A stretch of DNA of 64,000 nt from Eudromia elegans. Lineage: Eukaryota > Chordata > Aves > Tinamiformes > Tinamidae. The notes beneath the pieces were generated by a model. It was not told the DNA's origin. It saw only the letters and a list, made by a program, of their open reading frames with translations, and did no database searches. The position numbers and the translations under genes are program-made. Shown piece by piece: positions 36,754 through 50,233 of this stretch. Position 1 is the stretch's first letter. Each line of letters opens with the position of its first letter. The stretch spans positions 1,671,035 through 1,735,034 of the forward strand of contig PTEX01000119.1 in NCBI GenBank assembly GCA_003342815.1, in the 5' to 3' direction.

Positions 36754-39700
36754 ACTAAATCCAGAAATGACAGCCTGGACAAAAGGGCCGAGTGTATTTG
36801 GGATGCACTCCTATGAGTACAAAGCAAGGCCTTTATCATGGAGAGCACCGAGAGAAATAATGTCGTTTGAGATAAGTGTGTTTTTGTTTTGTTTTGGTAT
36901 TGAAAGAGGTTTGCCTTTGGGAAGATGAGCTGTTTGGAATGTTCTTGGGTGCGAGTCTGGAACTTGGGTGTTGCACTGTAATGCAGCAAAGGCAGAGCAC
37001 TGGTTCTTGCTCCCACTTCTCTCTCAGTGGATCTTTAATAGCAGATTTGTGTTGGTTTTGTCTGTCCTGTGCTGCCTCTGTAACAAATCCATCCTGCAGC
37101 TTATTGCCAGAGTTGTCAATCAGGCTGTGTCAATCAGTGTGCCGGATATGACTGCTGTAGTAAGTAACACAGAGCAGTTTCCTCCTCCCTGTTTAAGCTT
37201 AAATTGGCCACTAGAGATATGTTCTCATTGGGTTGTATGGTAACCCATTGCTACCGTTGTTTTAATTTTGGGTCTATTGGTTGGATAGGCTCTTTTGAAA
37301 ACTAAGTAAGTATTTTTGACTTCTGCATTAAGCTTATACGACAGTATAGCACTAACGCGATGTAAACTGAATGAGAGAAATTGCTTCCTTAATTGAACAT
37401 ACTTATTAAATACCGAATGGGGCACGTAAATACTACAAAGAGAAGTGAGATGATTTTTACATATGTACTGCAATCTATGTTTTATCTCCTCTCTATAAAA
37501 CATAAATATTGCCAAAAATATGGTCAGTGATATAGATATAAATATATATACTGAAGTATTTTCACATTTGTGTAAGCACGACATTTGTGGTTGTGTTTCC
37601 TTCTGTATCTTGCTTTGCTTTATGAAAAGATTGCAGGCTTGACACACTAGCCAGGAATTGACTTGTAAAAGAGAAGACTGAGGATAGAAGATCTTTTTAG
37701 AATGGGCAGAATGGTGAGCGGAAGGCTTCGTTAAATCCTTTCAGAACAAGGAGAGTGGTCGCCGCTTTTGAGAGAAAATTGGCCAGAGCAAACTGTTTTA
37801 ACTCTACCGTTCTAAGCATGTGGCAGGCAACAAAACTTATTTCTATAGCAGCTTCATGTAAAATAATCAATCTAGTTACCCACACAAAATGTGAGGTGGA
37901 AACTAGTGTGGACTTGCTGTCTAGGCTGAAGGTAAATTTTAGGCCGAAAACAAAAAATCCTGTTGTAAATCTTGAGCTGAGGGGGCAGCAGAAAGTGGGA
38001 AATAAACTCTCACAGTTCCTTTATTTCTTGCTCCTCAGTGCGAAATAGATCATTGTTTTGTTCTTTTCCATTTTTTTTTTTTAAGAGAATGTGGAGGAAA
38101 GCTATATTTGTAGCTTGATGTAGTTATAAATGACTTGTGAAAATGTGTGATACCCGAAAGATGGCTTTCCTCCTTTGGAATACTCCCCCAGATTCACATG
38201 AGGACAGATGGTAGAAGCATTTTAATGAGTTTGGTCGCTCCAGAGTTCAGTGTTCTTGTGTGGTCGATCAAGCTAAGCATCAGCACTGAATGCTTTTGTG
38301 CTTAGCTGAGATCTGAGCTTTAACCAGGTCTTGTATGTTCAATTTCCTCTGCCCACCCCCATCGGAGATTAAAAACCAAAACTCTGAGATTTGGTTCAGG
38401 CAAATACTCTCAAGTTACCTTGTCTCCTTTTTTAGGCTGAATAGCCTGCTGAAAACTGAAAAAATGTGTGTTGGGATGTAAAGATGCAGATGAATTTCAA
38501 GCAGGCTCTTTGAAGCTGGATTGTGTTTCTGCAGGTGAGATGAGGTGGTCTGTGATCTGGGAAAGTGTTTTATCCATTCAGTACTTTCAGAATTGTGTGC
38601 CTTTATTTCTAGTTTATGATTTTGATGAATAAATACAAACTGTATATAGACCTGCACACACATGTCTGTATGTATGTATTCCATTCAGAGGCAATAGGCG
38701 TTGTGGCAGGAAGGTGGGTTTCCTGCTGCATTGGTGCTTTGTTGGCATTGCTTTTTGATCCTCCTAGCTATGAAATGCTCCTTCATCATGGATCAGGTAT
38801 CTAACCCTTTTTATCAGCAAGAGGGCTGGAGCTGCCAGTAGGTCTGAACTGCTGTGCCAAGGCTCTGCTGTTGGCATATGCTCCCCTGCTGGGGCAGGCT
38901 GGGGTTCTGGTCAAGCTGCATAGCTGGTTTTAGCCCTGTGTTTGGTTAAGATGCTTCTGGCAGGTTGTCTGGCCCAGTGACACCTGAGAGGGAATTGCTG
39001 TCACAGAACATCATGTTTAGGGAAAGATTCATTTACGACAGTAGCTGCAGAGCAGTTTGTGGAAGTACACATCTGCAGGAATACAAATTTCTGTGCTGGA
39101 GCAAATCCCTGTTTTTCTCCAAGTTGCTTTCTAAAGGGTAAATCCATAATGTATGCATGTGTTTGCATACACAAAAAGGGGTTTGGACCAGACATCTCAT
39201 TAACTACTATTGCTGTAGGAAACTTTGTGCTTAATTAAAATCAATATATCCCACAACAAGAGAAGAAAATGACCTTGAAGGATTTTGAAGGATGAATTAT
39301 TGAAATGCTACTGACCTTGTTTTGAAGGCTTTCCCTCCATTACTCTCACCCCTTCTGTTAAGTTTTATATGCCTGCAATACCTACTTTTAAAATATTTGC
39401 TGGTGTGTGTGTGCACTCCATCTCTTAAGAGCAGCTGGGCAGGGTTAGTGTTCTATGAGAACTGAGGGAATGGAGGCACCATAAGTAAAATTTTGGCCCT
39501 AATTAGATAGCAACACAACTTCCTCAGTTGTCCTGGTGCAGCTTTGTCAGATTGGAGGGTCTGGATCATGGCGTTAGGTGGCAGCTCTCCCTGTTCCAGC
39601 TTAGACGCGTATCTTTTCCCACATTGGTTTGGGAGTGTTTCTGATAGGTCATTTCTCTGCTCCTCTTCCTCCATGGTGGGAGCAGCAGTCTGGCTAAGGC

Positions 39701-40639
39701 AGAGAGAAAGGCCAGTGAGTAGCCCTTTCTAGGACCCGAGTTTTATCCCATTTTTATGCTTTCTTTGAAGAACAACTGAACACTGTAGTTGGGCTCTGCA
39801 CTATGTAGCACGTAGATGGGTTTTAGTGATACGTGTTACCGAAAATAGCCTTGTTCTACTCCAGCCTCAGCACGTCCACTGGACAGGAACTTTGTCATGT
39901 GTTTATGTCTGTTACGAGATGTTTGCAAAACATCAAAAAAGAATAACAAAGACTGTTAAGCCACTCAGACATCTGGGCTGAATCGCATTTAACCAGCTTA
40001 TGTGAGCAAATATTTCTACCCATTCACACAGTGAAATGTTAGCTATAAAGTCTAGGGCGTTCTGCCACATACATGAACAGCTTAATATGGTTATCGTTAA
40101 ATAAATTCATTCGGCTTATTCTGACTCTGCCTTTTTTTCCCATGAATGCAGAAATGATTACCATGTAGCAAATAGGAGGTGGTTTTTTTTGTTTTTTTAA
40201 ACTGATGGAAATAATTAACTTTTTCACTTGCTCTGTTTAGCTGTTTGCCAAATATAAAATTGCTGAAAGCGAGGGGGGAAAAAGGAAGGTGCACATTGCA
40301 CACGTGCCACAATCCAGTCAGCATTGATTGAGGAGACCCGCCAGTCACATCAGCATTAAGATCTTCCTAGGCAGAAGCAGCATCAGCCTAGGAGGTAGGA
40401 GAGGAGCAGGGCAAAAGGGTGGCAATCCTCTCAGCATTTATCTTCCTTGTGATGAGCATAGAAAGCGCAGTTGCTTGGAGACCGAGCTGATTTTCGTGTT
40501 CTGTGGTTCTGCCTGTATGGACTGTAACTTCTCATCCTGTTCATGCATTGCAGGGCCCTCTTCAGGACCAAACGCAGCAGAGTTAGTCGCTATCAAGGCA
40601 GGAAATGGAGGTAGTTTGATGCCCGGTCCCTCAAATCCT

Positions 40640-40885
40640 GCTATCAGGACAGCAGCCGCAGCCTACGTTGAGCGTGGGAAGTGGCTCTGTGCCTCCGATG
40701 CTCCCGAAGGCCCAAGGGGAGGGCATGGAGCGGTGCCGGGGCCCCTGCTGCCCATGGGTGCCCAGCCGCACTCGGCACGGGGCTGCTCATGGGGTGCGTG
40801 GCCCGTCGGTGCAGCCTCCTCCTCCTAGCCATGGGTATGACGAGCATCAGCTCGGAAGAAAGCGCCTGACACCCGCTCTCGTGAA
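40640..40885. promoter_or_regulatory. Intronic CpG-rich islet
   Basis: Sharp CpG-rich patch within AT-rich intron, with many CG dinucleotides between 40650 and 40880. Just upstream, TGCATTGCAG at 40543-40552 is acceptor-like and GGAG followed by GTAGTT near 40610 is donor-like. The intervening 58 bp could be an exon, but the donor is weak. Confidence 0.3.
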
Positions 40886-43800
40886 GGGCTCCACAGCCTG
40901 GTATTGCTGCTGCTGCACTGTTTTTATACACAGCCCAGCATCTTTCGGCCTGATTTCTGGGTATAAACTGTCCAAGTACGATGAGGCTGTGAGAATGGGC
41001 AGCCTTTTCAGCATCCTCATATTCATATGCCTAAGGCTCCAGTCCCTTACACCGGCAACATTTTCTAGCCTTGTTATTAAGTATTGGAAATGCATCATCA
41101 AAGTCCTGTAGCATGTGTGGAGTTCCTCTGTGCAGCTGAGAGATCTGTGGTGGTTGAGGAGCAGGTGCCCATGTGGGGCAGCTCAGGAAGGCATGGAGGA
41201 AGACAGTGAGTATTTGAGAGAGCTCAGCAAGTTGTGCCCTTTTCCCTTCAGCAGGGAGTGAGTCTGCTGAAGAGGCAGGAAAACAGTATTTGTTAGAATT
41301 GCTTTCCTTCCTCCGCAAACTTTCTATCTCAGATTTTGTTTCTTGTAGCACTGGAGAGCAGTACACAAATATTTTCAAAAAATGTTTGGCAAATTACAAA
41401 AGTATTGAGATGTTCTAAGCTAGAAGTCGGGCAAACTGTATAGTTTTTTGATCACTCCAGCTCTCTTTATTTCTTTTCACTGAAAAGTGCAAATTTTAAT
41501 TTTTACAGGCAACAGGAGTGACCATGTTGCAGAGCTGCAGTTCTCCGTAGAGCACTTGCCTTTTTTCTCCTGGAGCTACTGAAGCCTTTAGGCCTTCCTG
41601 GTATGTAAAGTTTTTGATTGCTCTTATGTTCTATTAACACAACAATTTTCCTGCTTTCATCATCAAACGTCTGGCTTCCATAGCCTGGCTCTCCCCCAGC
41701 GCCGTCACGTACCCCAAGAGCTGACAGTGCTCTCTGCTGAGGAGCCCTTTCCACAGGCATGGCAGGCTTCTCCCGGGCTTCCAAAGGGGATTCGTGGGAG
41801 CTGGCAACTGCACTGACGTGTATCAGGGGAAGCTAATCCTGTGGTGTGTCTGTGAGAAACGTACCTAAAACTTTAGGAAACAAATCCTTTTGAGAATTTC
41901 TCAATCTGGGATGTAAAGACCTGTGACCTGGGGTGTCTAGTGAAGTTGTTAGCCAGCAGTTTGTCTGAGCCCTTCATGTTTGAGACATGCTTCCTCAGAA
42001 ATGCCCTGACTTCCCTAGTGAAATGTTCTGTGAAACCTCACTGATATGAGACGGTGAGGACTCCTGTAGGGAATGCTGCAAAAAAATGCCCATAGTAGGA
42101 GAAGTGAAGCAACCTGTCTCCATATCCTGAGATACATTAGGAAATAGGAAAGCTTTGGTTCCATGTGCAGTGATGTAGTGAAAAACATCAACAAGACAAA
42201 GCATCTCATTTTAAAGCAGTGATAAAATAAACCAGGTTGATTAGCTGTCCACATCGTTATTTTGAAGAAGCTTCATTTAAAATAGTATTTGTAAATGTTA
42301 ACAGCTAAAGTCCTCCTCTCAAGCTAACAAAAAAATGTGCCCAAGGACTTTATTCCCTGTGCAAAGTGATGTCAGCTCCGATAGCCAGAGACAACCTGCA
42401 GAGTGACAGTGCTTTGCTGGAAGTCCTGAGCCGTTGGGTCAGCTGTAGTGCGATTGCATGACCGCTAGCTCTCACTTAAACATTGGATGTGCCACCAGTC
42501 TTTCAAAGCATGTTAACGTTTTAAAACACTTCGATGTATTTTGATAGTTTTAAAGTGCCACTGCTCAGAAGAGCTAACGGTAGAATGTGTGATACCTCCA
42601 TATGAGAGACAGAAAACCAGTGTGAGCATAGGTACTTGATAACTATACCTCTTTTGCAGGATTAACTGTTGAATTTGGGCTTCATCAAAGGGAATATTTC
42701 AAATTTTAGGGTCGGTAAGAAGAAAAATACGTTGTGCCTGGAGGCTTGCAGGATAAGCTGACCTTGCCATTAGGCTTCAGGGACTGCTGCATGCCAGCTG
42801 TAACACAGTGTCTTATGTGTCTCTGCAAGATGAATCTGTGAAGTCTGTAGTCATCTTTAAAGTAGAAATACATCTGTGGTCTTTGAGAACAAGGAAGTCT
42901 AAAATAACCTCACTGTTTGAAACCTTAATAAGCAAAGAATATCGACAGAGGACAAAAGTGGTAGCAAAAACAACAAACTGTAGAAGACGGTTAGTGAAAC
43001 AGCTAATAAATGATTGTCAGTTTGGAGTAGTGCTGCTGAGCTTGTGCCCCTGTGTGCTCATCAGTATCATGGGTTAATTTTGAGATATCTGGAAAAGCTA
43101 CTGAATTGAAGAAAGCAGTTTGGCCTGTAGGACACTTCCATTCTATTGGGTCTTCCCCTGCTCTGTGAAATGTGAAGATCATTGTTTTTCAAATTTTAAA
43201 AAGTATATTTTAAAGACCTTTATAAGGCTATAATCAACAGTTTGCTGAAAAGAGGACTAATGTGCAAAGTTCAGCTGTTCATAAATAAGTACGGTGACCT
43301 ACTTAAAGCTCATGCATTCAGCCAGTGTTTTCTTTTGATGTTTTGTGCTCTTGATGCAGTATAAATTTAGTAATTCCAGCAAGATGGAGAAAAATGTTGC
43401 TTGGAGGAAGGATGGAGGGAAACTGAAAAGGGAAGTACTATTTAGTAAAAATCATTGACTTGCTTTTATTTGCAAATCTGCCCTTATTCTATAACAAAAA
43501 TGATGAAATTGAGCACATAATCTGTATAATCATTGAACTTTAGATTTTTAAAGTGAATACATCCACAGAGGCACTTCAGCTGAAAGTTATGATTAATTTG
43601 AATTAATGCAAACTGACAATTTTGCTATAAACGGCCCGTTTATTTTGCAAAGTGCAAGGAGCCTAGCGTTTGTGTTTTGATGTAGTTAGCGCACTTCAAA
43701 AGTGAATTTTAAAAGCAGAAATATGATTGTAATATAATATATACAGCTGCAGTAGATTCTTGAAGTTTTTTTTCTCTATTTCTGGCTATTTTGGGGGATG

Positions 43801-44694
43801 TGCAAGAGGAAACCACCTAGCTGTATGCAAGATGTTTTCTTTTTACATCTTTTGATGGTGTGATTCTTTAGCTGTTGAAAGCAGAACTCTATAAAAGGTT
43901 ACATAGAAACAACTAACTTGAGTACCTCTGAAGTATCTGTTTTCACACTTGTGGAAAGTTAATTGCCACTGAATTCTCTTGCGAATCCATTTAGACAGTG
44001 ATTCAATTTTGCATATGACTGAGCACAACCTCGTTTTTCCATCTTGACATTTTAAACTAGAAAGTTGTGAGGGGCTTGTGGAGGAGATGGTCTTTAATTT
44101 GAGGTGTAAGATATGGATCATTACTGTTGCATTTTGATGTCAGCGTCACTAAAATAAAAGACTTTCTATTTCATTATAGATCTGTAAATCTTTAAGGAAG
44201 CACATACATTTTTGTCTTTCATTCATGTTGTGGTATAATATCACATTTCTGAGTTCTGTAACACTGTGAAAAGCTATTTTCTTTGTTAACATTCAAGGAT
44301 TAGAAACTTGCGGTAATTACCTGTTTGGTCAAAAAAAACTTGAGACAGAGCCTCTGTAGTGTGTGACTCTCATGTCTGTCTTCCCTTTCATAATGTCCCT
44401 AATGATGGCACAAAGAGATCCCTAGAAGTTAATCATCAAGTGTAATAATGACACTCTGCACTGTATTTCATTTGGCATAAGAAAAAGCTCTTTTTGGGCT
44501 TGGCAGGAGTTAAAATCCCAGTAATGCTCATGAGAATGTTCTGTGAGCAAAGCTCCTATTAATCCTGCTGCTGACATGCTCGCACGTAATTTGACGTGAA
44601 ATCCGAAGTGTTTGTACTGAAAGATCTGCACCTGGGTTTTTTGAACATACAGAAGGAGGTAGCACGGGTACAGGCTGCTCTCCAGTTATTAGTT

Positions 44695-44713
44695 AAAGGT
44701 CAAAGTGACCTTT
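44695..44713. promoter_or_regulatory. Perfect oestrogen-response-element palindrome
   Basis: AAAGGTCAAAGTGACCTTT is an exact inverted repeat with 8-bp arms and a 3-bp spacer. Its centre, AGGTCA-AAG-TGACCT, is the full consensus ERE (half-sites spaced by three). The same bases also contain AGGTCAAAG, a half-site form used by other nuclear receptors. It lies about 13.6 kb upstream of the SEMA4D start codon. Binding is inferred from the motif only. Confidence 0.5.
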
Positions 44714-47648
44714 GCGCTGCTGATGTCGACACGGGGCTTGTGTGGAGGTAGGCACAGGTTTGGTTGGCGCATTACCACCCAGTGGAGTGGATGCTGTAAA
44801 ACACAGTAAGTGGCGGTATTTTTATGAGTTCTCCCAAAGCCAAATTTACTTGTCCAAACTCAGACTGAGTCATTTCCAAGCGAGTTGTTGCTAACCAAGT
44901 CCTGCAATTAAATACCTCTCCTCTGCTTAACAAGAGCCTATTCTGCACCATTAATTTGTAGTTGCTGGTGTGTATCATGGCTTCTTGTATCCTATGGAAA
45001 TGCGCAGTGTCCTTAACAAGTTATTTTAAAGTATAGCTAAGCTTAGTGAGCGACAGTGTAATTACCTAGTCACAGTTAGGTAAATCTCTCTCCATGCTGT
45101 TACTAGCAGCTTTTTTGCCCTCTCTGCTTCTTTCAGGAGTAAGTTTGGGTTTCTACCCAGTGTCCACTATTACTGTAGAGGTTTTAGATTTAAAAACTAC
45201 AGGACTTTTCCTCCAGTTAACGTTACCTCAAGCCTAGCAAAACCCCAGACCTTTTAAAGTGCTTGTCACTGAAGCTTTTGGCTGTAGGTGATTTTTGTTA
45301 CAATGATGATTTCCCTAAAGCTATTTTACTGTGTTCTGGTGCCTGCCAGAGAAATGTGGGTTGCAACCTGCTATTGGGGAATAATCTCCTGTGAAGATCT
45401 CGGGTTTTGAAAATGACCTTTGCAGAGTAGTGTGAACTTTGAATTCTGCCCCTAAATCTCATCTGTCCTGATTGGTGTGTGGCCAGCTGGGACATGAAAT
45501 TGTCCCACTGTCTACAAGCGCTTGCTGCTTGCCAGAAGAGGCAGAAAATCTCAAACATGCAAGTAAAGCTAAAAGTAACACTCTTGTAGCTGAGGTTTAG
45601 CTGATGAGGAGGAGTTGTAGCTGGTTACTCATCCATGACAGAATGAAGAGAGTTGTTTTATAACGATGCTGCGTCAGGAAAAGGGCAGTGTTTACATTCA
45701 GAGACTTGGCCCTGTCCCTCGGGTAGTTTTCTGCTGTTTTTCCTTGTCACAGTCTCTTTGAGCAAGCCGTGCTGCAGAGAGCTGCGAGGACAGAGCCGCT
45801 GCTTGGGCGGCCTTGGGATGTGGTCCCTGTGGTACGTGGGTCCCTGGAGGTGTTCCCACACCACCCAGAACCTTTGGTGCTTCCTTCTGCAGGCTGGGAG
45901 CCCAGAGTTCCTGCTTGCCTTGTCCTTACTTGAGCTCTGAGGTGGGATGGGAGGGCTTAGGGCAGGTGAAGCACTTCCCACTCGACTTTCTCCAAGGAAG
46001 GGCTCAGACATGCTGTCTCCTAAAGCTGCTCTTTTGCGTGCATTTAATCTGATCTAAGCTAGCACTCCTGCTGCAAGGGGTGCTGTGGGTGGATTTAAGC
46101 TAACCTTCCGCCTCCTCAGAACTGGTTTGCACCTACAGGAGCTCTGTGGACTGCTTCTCCCCATGCCTGTGCAGTGGCGCAAGCCTGGACTGGTGGGATC
46201 AGAGGATAAGTGAGGGACCCACGGCCATGGATAGGCAGGAATGCTTCTCTGGGTGCCTGGGTTCTGCCTTCAGTCAGGGGGACACGTCTCTGGTGCTTCT
46301 TGTGACTGTAAGGAGGAGGAAGTCATCCTTGTTTCTTCCAACCTTGCCTTGGAAGCAGGGGATGGGTTTTAAGCCACGCACCTTGCCACGTTTCTGAATT
46401 TTGTAGTGTGTGATCTAAAACTAGGGCATTCACGTAATTTCATATTGGTCTGCAGTTGCTATCTGGGACATATGAAGCTTAAATATGGATAAGAATAAGC
46501 GGATGAGAATGTGGATGACAGGTGACAGGCTCTACCTATGGACAGTTTTAGGGAATTAGTGCAGGTTTTAAAACTGTCTGCTGTGTTACTAAGCACTGAA
46601 GTAGTGAAAAACCTAAAAGCAGATTTTACTGCATACTGCAGGAAGAAGAGCAAAAGAGCAGTGGCATTGGGATAAGATGGGTGTGAGAACCAGAGGTGTC
46701 TATTCAAGGTGATGTCAATGCAGGAGAAATTGTGCTGCTGCTTTAGGCTGTTGATCCCATGTCAAGACAGTATTGAAACCTCCAAGGCCGGAGACCAAAG
46801 AGTGAATGGGAAGGTTAAAAATGTGACATTTCTATATATTTTTCCTGTTACCAGGTTAATTGGAAATTAATAGTTATTATCAGTTGTCTTTTCTTAATAT
46901 TTCAGGGCAGTTCTCAGTGCAGAAACTCCACTGGCTTTAACAGGACAACTACCTTGTGCAACTGCAGTCCCATGGTGGATTGATGAGGAACAAGGACTTG
47001 AAGCTCTTACTTGGGGTGTATATCTCTCAAACCTTCCACTGCTTCCGTGCCAAGGGGAGCACTGAAAGTCGTGGCCAGGAAGGGAGTTTACTGAGCAAAA
47101 GGTGCTTTGCATGGGGACACTGGCTTCTGCCCGCGTTGGTTGAAAGCCCTTGAGTGTGACTCTTTCTGTAGTCATGGCACAAATAGAAATCAATTTAACG
47201 AAGCAGAGCTGACCTGTCAAAGGAGGACTTTTTCTTCCTTCAGTGTATGTTCATGCCTGACATAGAAAAAACATTAGACAGCATTTCTTGTTTGGCCAGC
47301 ATGACTCACGTCAACAGCAGAGTTAGCAGTGCACAGGAGTGGCCGAATGGAGCAGGAGATCAAACAACATTGGGGACTGCTGTAGTGGTCTGTTCGCATC
47401 TAAAACTGAAAATTCAAATTATTCATTTGGCAGTGAAATGTTACAGCTCTTTTGCATCAAATGAAATGTGAATACAAGTCAGCAGATCATGGGAATTTGT
47501 AAAAATCCTATTGTCCTTCCTTAAAAACAAGTGTGTTTTTAACACAGTGTTAACACAGAATGTCTCAGCCTGACCAGGCTAGTGACATTCTTGTTAGATA
47601 TGTGACTTTGTGCAGGTGGACATGAGGGACAGGAAAATGGTTTTGTAA

Positions 47649-47671
47649 GTGTGTGTGTGTGTATGTGTGTT
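47649..47671. repeat. (GT)n microsatellite
   Basis: GT repeat with one GTAT interruption. Confidence 0.85.
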
Positions 47672-47956
47672 GTCATGAGAAGCAATTAATGATCGATGAG
47701 CTAGGAATATCCAGGAGAACAATAAATTCAACCTCTCTTCATAAGATGGAGATGCCCTTACATAACTCGTAAAGCTGAAGTAAATCCTTTTTTATAGCTT
47801 TTTGGTTTTGTGGACATGAAAGCTTTTGTTTTGCTTTCACAAAAATGGGGTAAATTCCACCTGTGAATTTTAATCATATTTTTTGTAGAAATACTGCTGC
47901 AAGGTTCAAGTTCTGAATTTCATATAACCCAACACAATAAGTTTGTTATTTTTTTG

Positions 47957-47975
47957 TTTCTTTCTTTCTTTCTTT
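47957..47975. repeat. (TTTC)n microsatellite
   Basis: Nearly five TTTC units preceded by an oligo-T stretch. Confidence 0.8.
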
Positions 47976-50214
47976 GTTATTTCTCTGCTTTTGAATGCCT
48001 TGAACCAAGTTCCCCATTTTGATAACCTAGTGCAGCTCCCCCAGGGAAGTTGTTGCAGCCTTATACAACCAGAGCAAGTGGCAGGTGGAAATTGCCTGTT
48101 TTTTCACTGCAGAATCCTTTCCTCAGGACAGACAGGTACATCCTGGGAAGTACCAAACCTTTTATTTAGTAAGCTCTGAAAAGCTTTGCTGTGCTGGTTG
48201 GAGAACTCCTATGTTTATCTTGTGTGCCGAGATAAAAATTACTCCTCCTTTTCTTCCTTCTCCACCTACTACTAATTCACTTTCAAGAAAAACAAGGCAG
48301 TGATTCAGTTTTCGGACATGTTTTAAGAGCTCTGCCTGCCTTTTTGCCTGCTCGATCTAGCTTCTCCCAGGTGACACATGCTGTTTGCAGTGGGTATGGG
48401 TATGTATAAGGTTATGGGGAGGGTGTTTTGAAGAGGCGTGCTGGCTTAGGCTGTTTTAGTACCGAAAACCTTCTGTTCTGTGGATTAGGTAACTTGTGTA
48501 TTTGCTTCCTTAGTGAGCCAAGAAACTTTAGAATCTGATCAATTGCTGTCAATTGCTGGCAGAATTTGCTGTACTGTGCTGAAAGCCTTGAACCGATCTC
48601 TGAAGGAAAGGGTTTTTCCTACCTCATCATCATGATAAAATATGATGTTCTTTATACATCATAGAATCACTTCCATTCCTTCCTGTTCTCTTCCATTTTG
48701 GAAGATATCCATACTTCTGCCAAGGCAAAATAAGGGGAAAAGGATCTAGAGGGAGTCAAAAAGTTGTTAAATGTGGAACCACTGTGGAGTAACACCGGGA
48801 TGTTTTGCAGTCTTGGTGTTCAGATGAGTTTCTTGAAGTGAATCTGGTTAAACTGCTACCTATAAACAATGGTAAGTGCATACTGTGTAAGGAGCCAGAG
48901 GAATCAAAAGTGATGGTGGAACAATAAATGTTTGGAAAGGGAGTAAAGGTGGTCAAAGCTATTAAGAATTAGATGGTACATCACAGCAATCCCTGGTGAG
49001 ATTCATAGGATGATAGCATCTCTCCATGGCAGCCTCATTGAGGATGCTTGTAAGGCGTGAGAAGTTTCAGGGTGACCAGGGAATTGAAAGCTGAAGATCT
49101 GAGTTTTGTTTGGCCTAAATTAAAATAACTGCTTGAGGTTCGAGATGTTTTACTTGGCTGGTACGAAATGTGTGCTGTCAGAGGGCTCTTCTGTTAGTTA
49201 AAATTAATGTAAAGTTGGAAGAGCACAAGGCAAATGCATCTGTCACTTAGTGTAGTCTTTTCAAAAAGTGGTGGCTTATTATATGAGGAAATGATTGTTT
49301 GAAATAAAATATATTTATGAAATAAAACATTCATGGAAAGGGAAGTTTCAGAAGTGTGACAGGCGAGGGAAAAGATTTTTGACTTTGCTCTACAGGTCTT
49401 GTAGTGCTTGTTACTCATTAGCCTTTTCTTCTTGCCTCCTGCAATCTCTTCTTGCGCAAGTGATGAGTAGGTATCATCAAAGTGACCACTCCCCTGAAGG
49501 GGCCAGAACTACAGAAATTGATACAACAAGCAACAATTATTTTGAAATGTCAAGTTCCCAATTACTAAAATAAGGTGTTGATAATAACTATTACAGTTCC
49601 TAAATGCTGTAACCGAAAGCTACCTTTTTATGCTTTCTGCTAGAACCCAAATCTAGACTGACTGTGAATACAGAATGTCTTCTTCAATGTGTGGAGAATG
49701 CTACGTGGGTTTAGTTATTCATAGTTTCTTTATGCTTAACCCGTGACTTCTGTGTATGTGTTTAAAATAGCATTTCTAAGAAAATTAGCCCCCACACAGG
49801 TTGTGGCTGACCAGTCTAAGTAGCAAATGCGTCTATCACCTGGAAATTGTATTTTGGTAACATGAGTAAAGGATGTTGTAATAACACTAATATTTCCAAA
49901 CTTAAAACCTGCCACTATCATTCCATGATCCACTGAATTTTTGGTGTATTTTAAATTTGCTTGTGAGCTACCTTTCTTCTGTATTTTGTTTCTTCCTTCT
50001 TTCTCTTCCCTTACTCAGAATCTCTAGGACTTACTTGCAGAAAGTATATGCTTAAATAAGGAGTTGCAGAAATGCTTTGGATGATACTTGTTACAAAGAA
50101 GGAAATAATGTAGTTGTTGTTGTTTGAATACAAGTTGTCCTTGACAGGGAGAGGTACTTGTAATAGGTTAGTGTGTTGTGCATTTGGACAGATGAGAAGA
50201 AAATTCTAAAATAA

Positions 50215-50233
50215 ATATATATATATATATATA
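50215..50233. repeat. (AT)n microsatellite
   Basis: Nine and a half AT units without interruption. Confidence 0.85.

Larger units (their letters stand above)
30461..40635 (+). other. SEMA4D: 5'-UTR intron segment, no gene seen
   Basis: Ten kilobases of intron. Contains a TG/CA/TA microsatellite at 30943-30990, a T24 run at 32699-32722, an AT-rich stretch near 32875-32905, a mildly GC-rich patch near 34430-34640 and a CTCF-like core at 36743-36753. A strong acceptor-like tract ends at about 35835 (TTTTTCTTTTCTAG) but has no donor within exon range. A 188-residue open frame at 30888-31454 runs through the microsatellite and resembles no protein family. Confidence 0.55.

Noticed and set aside
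42808-43077. 89-residue open frame with basic composition in AT-rich sequence
   Set aside because: Unusual length for AT-rich DNA, but no recognisable motif and no paired exon signals. Most likely chance.
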